The position numbers were made by a program, and so were the translations under genes. A stretch of DNA of 61,249 nt from Arthrobacter sp. U41 (GTDB taxonomy: Bacteria > Actinomycetota > Actinomycetes > Actinomycetales > Micrococcaceae), in NCBI RefSeq assembly GCF_001750145.1, contig NZ_CP015735.1, positions 1 to 61,249 on the forward strand. Reading direction: 5' to 3'. This document shows, one piece after another, positions 52,268 to 59,600 of the stretch. The notes beneath the pieces were generated by a model, which was not told where the DNA came from, made no database searches, and saw only the letters and a list, made by a program, of their open reading frames with translations. How positions within the stretch are numbered: the stretch's first letter is position 1; the number at the start of each line of letters is the position of its first letter.

Positions 52268-52315
52268 GTGCAGACGACTTTGGACATTTCGTGCAGACGA
52301 CTTCGGAAAATGACA
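52268..52315. repeat. right Tn402/Tn5053-type terminal repeat
   Basis: On the minus strand TGTCATTTTCCGAAGTCG plus TCTGCAC (52291-52315) matches about 22 of 25 family positions. A second repeat, GTCCAAAGTCGTCTGCAC, covers 52268-52285. It is the inverted counterpart of 46041-46088 over about 44 bases. The 51995-52267 stretch before it contains no gene I can support. Confidence 0.75.
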
Positions 52316-52402
52316 GGATCCGCGGAACGCCGCGTAACTTGGCCATCCCGTTTGTTGTCCCACAAGTCCCGCCACAATCACCCGTCACAGCCACAACATT
52401 CG

Positions 52403-52548
52403 GTTAGCAAAGAAGCCAAGAGCCGGCCCGGCATGCAAAAACTCATGAGCTACGCCCAAAGCGGGGACACGATCGTGGTGTGGCGCATCGACCGGCTCGG
52501 CCGGTCCCTGCTCGATGTCCTGACCACCGTGAACGGGCTCCGGGACAA
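52403..52548 (+). pseudogene. middle fragment of a second serine resolvase
   Basis: The frame encodes SKEAKSRPGMQKLMSYAQSG and then IVVWRIDRLGRSLLDVL, the resolvase alpha-helix D/E region, without the catalytic N-terminus. It stops matching at about 52546, where another reading frame takes over. It marks the right junction of the island. Confidence 0.8.
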
Positions 52549-52839
52549 TACATCACGCCCGAATCGGACGGCAAGACGCTGGTGGTCGGGCTTGTCGGGG
52601 GAGTGAGCAAGCGTGCCGTCCTTCCGGATCTGGGCGGGGCGCTGGCTCCTTGGCAGCAGGATAGCCGCCAGGAAATTGTGAAGCGGCTGCCCGAGGCGAT
52701 CATGCGTGCCGGCGCCGCCCATAGCGCCGTGGCGGTCATCTCCCTCAATGCTTTCGAACTCACAACCGGCAACCCCACCACGCGAATCTTTACGTGGGAA
52801 GTGGAGATCGGCGAACAGTACCCGACTAGGGTCTACTGA
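52549..52839 (+). pseudogene. 3' part of a truncated backbone gene
   Basis: From 52549 the frame reads YITPESDGKTLVVGLVGGVS and continues with LPDLGGALAPWQQDSRQEIV to a TGA at 52837-52839. The sequence is protein-like, but its only start codon upstream lies in shadow sequence over the resolvase fragment. It is the C-terminal 96 residues of a gene cut by the island, perhaps the gene whose start remains at 40702. A terminator follows. Confidence 0.65.
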
Positions 52840-52891
52840 CCGGCAGGGAAGGCAACGCCGGCGGTTGGTGCCGCTGGTAGCGTTGATTCTG

Positions 52892-52927
52892 AAAGGCCTC
52901 CATGTCCCCCAGTGTGGAGGCCTTTTC
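52892..52927 (+). terminator. Rho-independent terminator
   Basis: Arms AAAGGCCTCCA (52892-52902) and TGGAGGCCTTT (52915-52925) are followed by TTC. It ends the transfer-operon transcript after the truncated gene. Confidence 0.85.
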
Positions 52928-53085
52928 GTCTGCCTGGATTCGGTCGGTGCCGACTCATCCGGTTCGCGTTCGAGCCGGTTTACATGGGTGAGCGTATGTC
53001 ACACACCGTTCGGGATCCCCGGAGCGAATAGTGCGGTAGCGGGCACCAAACAGGTTGGTACCCACCGACTGAGGGAGCACCTGAC

Positions 53086-53550
53086 ATGGCTGGACGTCCA
53101 AGGCTCGATAAGCACACAGCAACGGGGAACCTCGTCGATGATCCGGTAACACGCGAGGTAAACGGATCGAAGCTCGTCACTTTCCGCCTGGCGGACACAC
53201 CCCGGGTCTTTGACCGTGAGGCCAACGAATGGAAGGACGGCGAAGCGGTCTTCTACGACGTCGCCGTGAAGAGCGTCCGGTTGGGGGAGAACGTCGTGGG
53301 CTCCCTCGCGAAAGGTAACCGGGCAACGGTCACGGGCAACTATGAGGCCGTCCCGTATGTGAACAAGGAAGGCAGCCCTGGCCTGAACCACAGGGTCTGG
53401 GCTGATGAAGTGTCTGCTTCGCTGGAGTTCGCCACGGTGGAGATCGCCCAGAACCCGAAACCGGGTCTCTGGGCCAAGGCGATGGACGCCCAAGTCGCTC
53501 CGGTCGATGTTGAACAGGCCACGGTTGACCGCGAATGGGGCCTCGTCTAA
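53086..53550 (+). CDS. ssb: single-stranded DNA-binding protein
   Basis: The 154-residue protein has an OB-fold pattern typical of plasmid SSBs: TGNLVDDPVTREVNGSKLVT (cut), FRLADTPRVFD and FYDVAVKSVRLGENVVGSLA with KGNRATVTGNYEA. The usual acidic DDDIPF tail is missing; it ends WGLV. GAGGGAG lies upstream of the ATG. It should protect single strands during replication and conjugative transfer. Confidence 0.9.
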   Translation: MAGRPRLDKHTATGNLVDDPVTREVNGSKLVTFRLADTPRVFDREANEWKDGEAVFYDVAVKSVRLGENVVGSLAKGNRATVTGNYEAVPYVNKEGSPGLNHRVWADEVSASLEFATVEIAQNPKPGLWAKAMDAQVAPVDVEQATVDREWGLV

Positions 53551-53574
53551 GTCCGCATACCTCGTTATTTCCCG

Positions 53575-53604
53575 GCCCGTCATGGCGTTCGCGTTGTGAC
53601 GGGC
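53575..53604 (+). terminator. hairpin after ssb
   Basis: Arms GCCCGTCA (53575-53582) and TGACGGGC (53597-53604) follow the ssb stop at 53550 and precede a TTGACA (53642-53647) that may be the -35 of the giant gene. Confidence 0.55.
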
Positions 53605-53693
53605 TTGCGGCCGTTCTGAGCGGTCCCCGTTTTCCCTGGACTTGACATCCCGTTGGGAATGCCCACGTTATGTAAACCTGAAAGGCCGTGCAC

Positions 53694-56600
53694 ATGGCGC
53701 GACGAAGTTTTGATCCTAACCAGATGAGTCTGTTTGACCTTCTGGGAGACATTGAGGAACCGGAGGTCAGCGATGGAGGACATGGAGAGCAGGCAGATGT
53801 TGCGCGAGGTGATGTCGGAAGCGCCATCGGACGAGTGGGAGGACCAAGCAACCGAGGACTGGGAGAACGATCCGGACGCCTGGAAGGATCCGCACTACGC
53901 AGCGCCCAGGATGGTGCCGCTGGTGGACCAGTTCAGGGACCTGTACGTGGACCAGAGCCTGCTGGAGGGGCTGAAGGGGGAACTCGGGGAAGCGAGTCCG
54001 GAGTTCGTCGACCTCGTGAAAGCGCGTTGGGCTCAGCTGGTCAGGGATGGCGATCCTTCTCTACCATTGACGGCGGATTCCCACGAGCTGCGCGCTCTGC
54101 CGGAGACGGACGTAGCGGTGACAATGGACCGGATGAACGAAATCCTGCGGACCGTGTTCGACTGGATGATCTCCCAGGGCAAGGAACCGATTCCGGGCTG
54201 GACCCAGTGGCTCGTCCAGCCGGGACCGCAGAGGATGATGGACCTGCTGGAGGACTAAGCGGGCTCCCGGTCGATTTCCGGCCGGGAACGGACGTCCGGC
54301 CGCCGGCGGGTGCGAAAGCCCGTGCGGCGGCGAACCTGGGGGTGCTGCGTCTGCTGCAGGATCTGCGCACGCAGGACCGGTACGCGACGGCCGCCGAGCA
54401 GGAAACCCTGGCCCGATGGTCCTCATGGGGTGCGGTACCGCAGGTTTTCGAGGACCACCGTGAGGACTGGGCGAATGAACGTGCAGAACTCAAAGAGTTA
54501 CTGACGCCGGCCGAATACGCGCAGGCGTCCGCGACAACGATCAACGCGCACTACACGGATCCGGCCGTCGTCAAAGCCGTCTGGGACAGCCTGGAGGGAG
54601 CCGGTTTCGCCGGCGGCACGGTGCTGGAACCTGGTTGCGGTGCCGGGACGTTTATCGGGCTGGCCCCAGACTCGGCGGTTATGGCTGGTGTTGAGCTGGA
54701 CTCCACCACTGCCCGGATTGCCTCGCTGCTGTATCCCTCCGCCCAGGTACGGGCGGAGGGCTTTGAGCAGTCCCCGATCCCGGAGGGGGCAGTGTCCGCC
54801 GTTGTCGGCAACGTCCCGTTTGGGGACTTCGTTGTCCACGATGCCCGGTACAACACGTCCCGGCTGAGCATCCACAATTACTTCATTGCCAAGAGCCTGC
54901 GCCTGACCGCGCCGGGCGGCTACGTTGCGGTGCTCACCTCCACGTACACGATGGATGCGCAGTCGGCCAAAGCCCGCCGGCAGATCGCCAAGTACGGTGA
55001 CCTTGTGGGTGCCGTGCGGCTGCCGACAAATGCGTTCAAGGCTGTGGCCGGCACCGAGGTCATGACCGACCTGCTGGTCTTCCGCCGCCGCAAAGATGCG
55101 GAAAAACCCGACGAGGACCGGATCCGGGGGTGGGTGGACGTGTCCACGACGTGGGCGCAGCACCGCGAAACCGGACAGCCCACCAAAGTCTCCGTCGGCG
55201 GCCACTTCGCCGACAACGACGACGCACTGCTGGGGGTGCTCTCCGTCGGGCAGGGCATGTATAACGACTCCGCGCTGGAACTCAGCGGACCGGCAGGGCA
55301 CCAGCTCGCGGACCTGATCCGGGAAAACCTCGGCGCACAACTGGCCGAAGCGGCCGAGGCCGGGCTCGGCTATGCGCCTGAGCCGATCACGGTACCCGAG
55401 GGCACCTTCACATCGGGTCTGCAGTTCCCGGCCGGCGCCGCCGAAGCCGTCACCGGTCATGTCCGCTATGACGCCGCCACCGCATCGTTTGAACGGTTCA
55501 ACGCCGGACGCGCGTGGGTATCCGCAACATGCCCTAAAACGCGGGTCCAGGAATCCCTGGCGCTGCTGGGGATCCGCGACACCGTCCGGAACGTCATCGA
55601 CTCCCAGCGGGCCGCTGCCCCGGAGAATGAGCGAGTGGCGTTGCGCGAGGAACTGACTGCGCTCTATGACGCCTATGTTTCCGCGTACGGGCCGCTGAAC
55701 CGGGCCGTGGTGACGGAAGCGAGGCCGCGTTCAGCAGCGGACATTGCAGCGCGCATGGCCACTTTGGAGCGGGAATGGCGGGCCGCACTTCCCATCGACG
55801 GATCCATTGAGCCGGGCTCATCGATCGTGCCCGCCGAAGTGAAAGACGTATGGCGGGAGCAGGCCGAACAGTCCCGACCGGCGACGCGCACCCAGGAACA
55901 CCTGAAAATCCTGCGGGGGGACCCGTCACTGGGACTGGTGCTGGCGCTGGAGGTCTTTGACGAAGCGTCCGGGACGACAACGAAAGCCGCCGTGTTCGAA
56001 CGCGACGTACTGGCATTCCGGGAGCGGCCCGAACGTGCCGAGACGGCGGCCGATGCGCTGGCGATCTCACTGGATGAAACCCGCTCTGTTGATCTGGATC
56101 GGATCGCAGGACTTCTGGGCGTCGAAACCTCCCAGGCACGGGAAATGCTCGGCTCGACCGTCTTCCCGGAACCGGGCACCGGAGCGCTGATCCCTGCCGT
56201 GAAGTACCTGTCCGGCGACGTCCGGGCGAAACTGGCCACCGCGCGGGCAGCGGCAGAGGTGGACGGGTCCTTCCTGGCCAACGTTGAAGCACTGGAAGGC
56301 GTCCTGCCTGAGCAGGTCTCGGCAATGGACATTATCGCCAAACCCGGCGTCCGCTACGCCGAACCGACCGACTATGAGACGTTCATCGCCGAAACATTCG
56401 ATGTCCCCGTCACCGTGTCGATCTCACCCACCGACGGGACATGGGAGCTGCGCGGAACGGCCGGGGCAGCGAAGTACGCACCGGCCGTCCGGTTCGACTA
56501 CGCAACCCCTGACCGGACACCGGTGGCGCTGCTGCAGTCCCTGATGAATAACCGCACCATCACGATCCGCCGCACCATCCACGACGAGAACGGCGCCGAA

Positions 56601-59600
56601 CGCCAGGTCAAAGACGTCAAAGCCACACTGGAAGCACGCGACAAGGCAGCAAAAATCGCCGACAAGTTCGGCAGCTGGCTCTTCCGTGACGCCGCACGCG
56701 CCGTCCGGGTGACCGAGGCGTACAACGTCATGTTCAACTCCCACGTCTCCACGGACTACAAAGCGATCGGGGAGGGCCTCTCCCTGCCCGGACTGGACGC
56801 TTCGATTACCCCGCACGCCTACCAACGCAGCGCGGTCGCCCGGGTCGTAAACGAACCGACCGTGCTGCTGGATCATGTCGTGGGTGCAGGCAAGACCGGC
56901 ACCATGGTCATGTCGGCGATGGAACTGCGCCGCACCGGCATCGCACAGAAGCCGGCCATCGTCGTCCCCAACCATCTGGTGGACCAGGTGAGCCGGGAAT
57001 TCATCCAGTGGTACCCGTCCGCGAACGTCCTGGCGATCCCTACCGGCATCAACGCCAACGAACGCGCCTTCTGGGTGGCAGCCGCAGCAACAGGAGACTG
57101 GGACGCCGTGGTCATCCCGTCCACGGTGTTCGGGAAAATCCAGGTCGATCCGGCCCGCACCCAGGTGTGGCTGGAGGAACAGATTGTCGAACTCCGCGAG
57201 GCCAAGGCCGGCATGTCCAGCGAGGAGAAATCCCGGATCAAAGCCGTCGAAAAGGCCATCAAACGTATCGAGGAACGGCACGGGAAAATCACCACCGGCA
57301 AGGACACCGGAGTCACGTTCGAAGAGACGGGCATCGACTACCTGTTCGTGGATGAAGCCCACCACTACAAGAACCTGTTCCGACAGTCCGACTCCTACGA
57401 ACTGGCGTGCACCGGCTCGGACCGGGCCTTGGATCTGGACTTCAAACTCCGGGCCCTGCGGGAGACCAAGGTCGAGGACGCCCGCCGTGGCGGCTACCAC
57501 CGGGACGGGTACCTGCCGGCGGTGGCCACGTTCGCCACCGGAACGCCGGTGGCGAACTCCATGTCCGAGATGTGGGTCATGCAGCACTACCTGCGCCCGG
57601 ACCTGCTGGACAGGGCTGGCCTGGTGGACGTGAACTCGTGGGCCAACCAGTTCACCGAACGGTCCACGGTGCTGCGCATCTCTCCTGCAGGCGGCGGATA
57701 CGACCAGGTCGAGCGGATCAACAAATACATCAACGTCCCCGAGCTCGTGGGCCTCACCTCCCAGTTCTCCGACGTCATCACAGTCTCGGACATCACCGCG
57801 AAACTCCCGGTCCTGACCGGCGGGGAGCGGCGGCTCATCTCACGGGAACCATCCCTCGCGGTGGCGGAGTATGTGGAAGATCTCGGACAGCGGGCCAAAA
57901 ACCTTTCAGGCGTTGATCCGCGGGATGACAACATGCCCAAGATCACCAACGACGGGCGCATGGTCGCGCTGGATCCGCGGCTCAAAGGCCTGACAGCGGA
58001 TGCCGACGGTGGAAGGCCGGCGCAGGTTGCTGCCGAAGTGTGGGCTATCCACGAACGCACGAAAGACACCGTCTACACGGCCCCTGACGGCAACCCCTCC
58101 CCGGTCACCGGCGGGCTACAGCTGCTCTTCTGTGACCGCGCGGTGCCCAACAATGCGGGCCGGTTCAGCATGTATGACGCGATCCGGGACAATCTTGTCG
58201 AGCACGGCATGGAGCGGGAGTTGATCGCGTTCATCCATGAGGCCCCGAACGACATCGCGCGGGCGGAATTGTTCGATAAATGCAGGGACGGGCGGGTCAT
58301 TGTTCTGATCGGTTCGACGGAGCGCATGGGGACGGGAACGAACGTCCAGGCCCGGGCCGTCGCGCTGCACCACGTCGATGTGCCGTGGCGCCCGGCTGAC
58401 CTTGAACAGCGTGAAGGGCGGGTGCTGCGGCAGGGGAACCAGAACGATGAGACGACGATCCGCTCCTACGCCACGGCACAGACCTTCGACGTCTACATGT
58501 GGGACATGGTGGCCCGCAAAGCCAAGTTCATCAACCAGCTCAAAACCGGGGGCGTGCAGGGCCGGAGCATGGATGACGGCTTCGGCGATCTTGAACTGTC
58601 CGCCGGGCAGGCGGCTGCGGCGTTGTCCGGAGATCCCAGGCTGGAGCAGCTGGCATCCATGCAGATGGAGGAATCGAAACTCCAGTCACTCTTCCGCTCC
58701 TACACGGACGCGAAGCGCCGCAGCAAAGGTGAGCTGACGATCGCGCACTCGGCACTGGGCACCATGGAACGGGACCTGCCCGTTCTGGCCGCTGCACTGC
58801 CGGGCCTGAGCGACACCCGTGGTGATGCGTTCACCATGACCGTCGGCGCACAGGAGTATCGGGAACGAGTGGGCGCGGCCGGGGCGCTGCACCGCACCGT
58901 CCTGGCCTCGGTCACTGTGCTGCCGGCCGGGGCCGGTCCCTACGTCCGTCTCGGTACGGTCGCGTCTCTTCCGGTGGAAGGCCGCTGCAACAACGGCACT
59001 CTCGAGCTCATGCTCGCCGGTTCCGGACACGCGCTCGTGCGTGTGGTGTGGGCCGAGTTCATCAAGGCCGAACCGCTGGGACTTGTCCGCCGGCTGGAGA
59101 ACACGGCGGCCGCGTTGCCCCGGATCCACCAGGATCTCCTGGAGCGGCAGACCACGTACCGGCAGGCAATACCATCACTGGAAGAGACGCTGGCAATGCC
59201 GTTTGAACACGCCGCCGAACTGACCGGCCTGCAGCAGAAAATCAGTGACCTGATGACGGACATGGGCCTGAACCAGGACGAAGACGAACAAACCGCCGAA
59301 ACGCCACCTGTCGCGGGCGACACACTGCGGCTGCTCGCCGGAAACACGGACAAGTTCGCGGTCTCCGGCCTGCGCGACGGCGACGTCGTCACCGGCATCC
59401 AAGGCCGCGGCCAACAGCTGTTCCAGGTCGAATCAGTCAAGGCCGGGGACGGCGCGGTGCTGCGCCCGCTCGGTGACGCCGATGAGCGCAGCGACGACGC
59501 GCACATCGCCTACTTCCGCGACGTGGAACTGGTCAACCGGCCCCAGAGAACCCTGACCCGGTTCGAGCGGGTCTTCCTCTCCGTGAAGGACACCGACGCC

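Larger units (their letters stand above)
46041..52315. mobile_element. composite transposase-less Tn402/Tn5053-like element
   Basis: The segment begins with a Tn402-type end (46041-46088) and finishes with another in opposite sense (52268-52315), with a third end inside (49070-49189) facing the same way as the right one. It carries an unknown gene, a resolvase remnant, a RES gene, a serine resolvase and an AAA ATPase, but no tniA, tniB or tniQ. It would need a transposase from elsewhere. No matching 5-bp target duplication was found (ATAAT left; GGATC right). Confidence 0.6.

Noticed and set aside
46036..52320. 5-bp target-site duplication around the composite element
   Set aside because: The flanks are ATAAT on the left, GATGT after the internal end and GGATC on the right; none match.
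52480..52839. Intact 119-codon gene
   Set aside because: The first 23 codons are out-of-frame sequence of the resolvase fragment; only the part from 52549 looks like true protein, so I call it a truncated gene.
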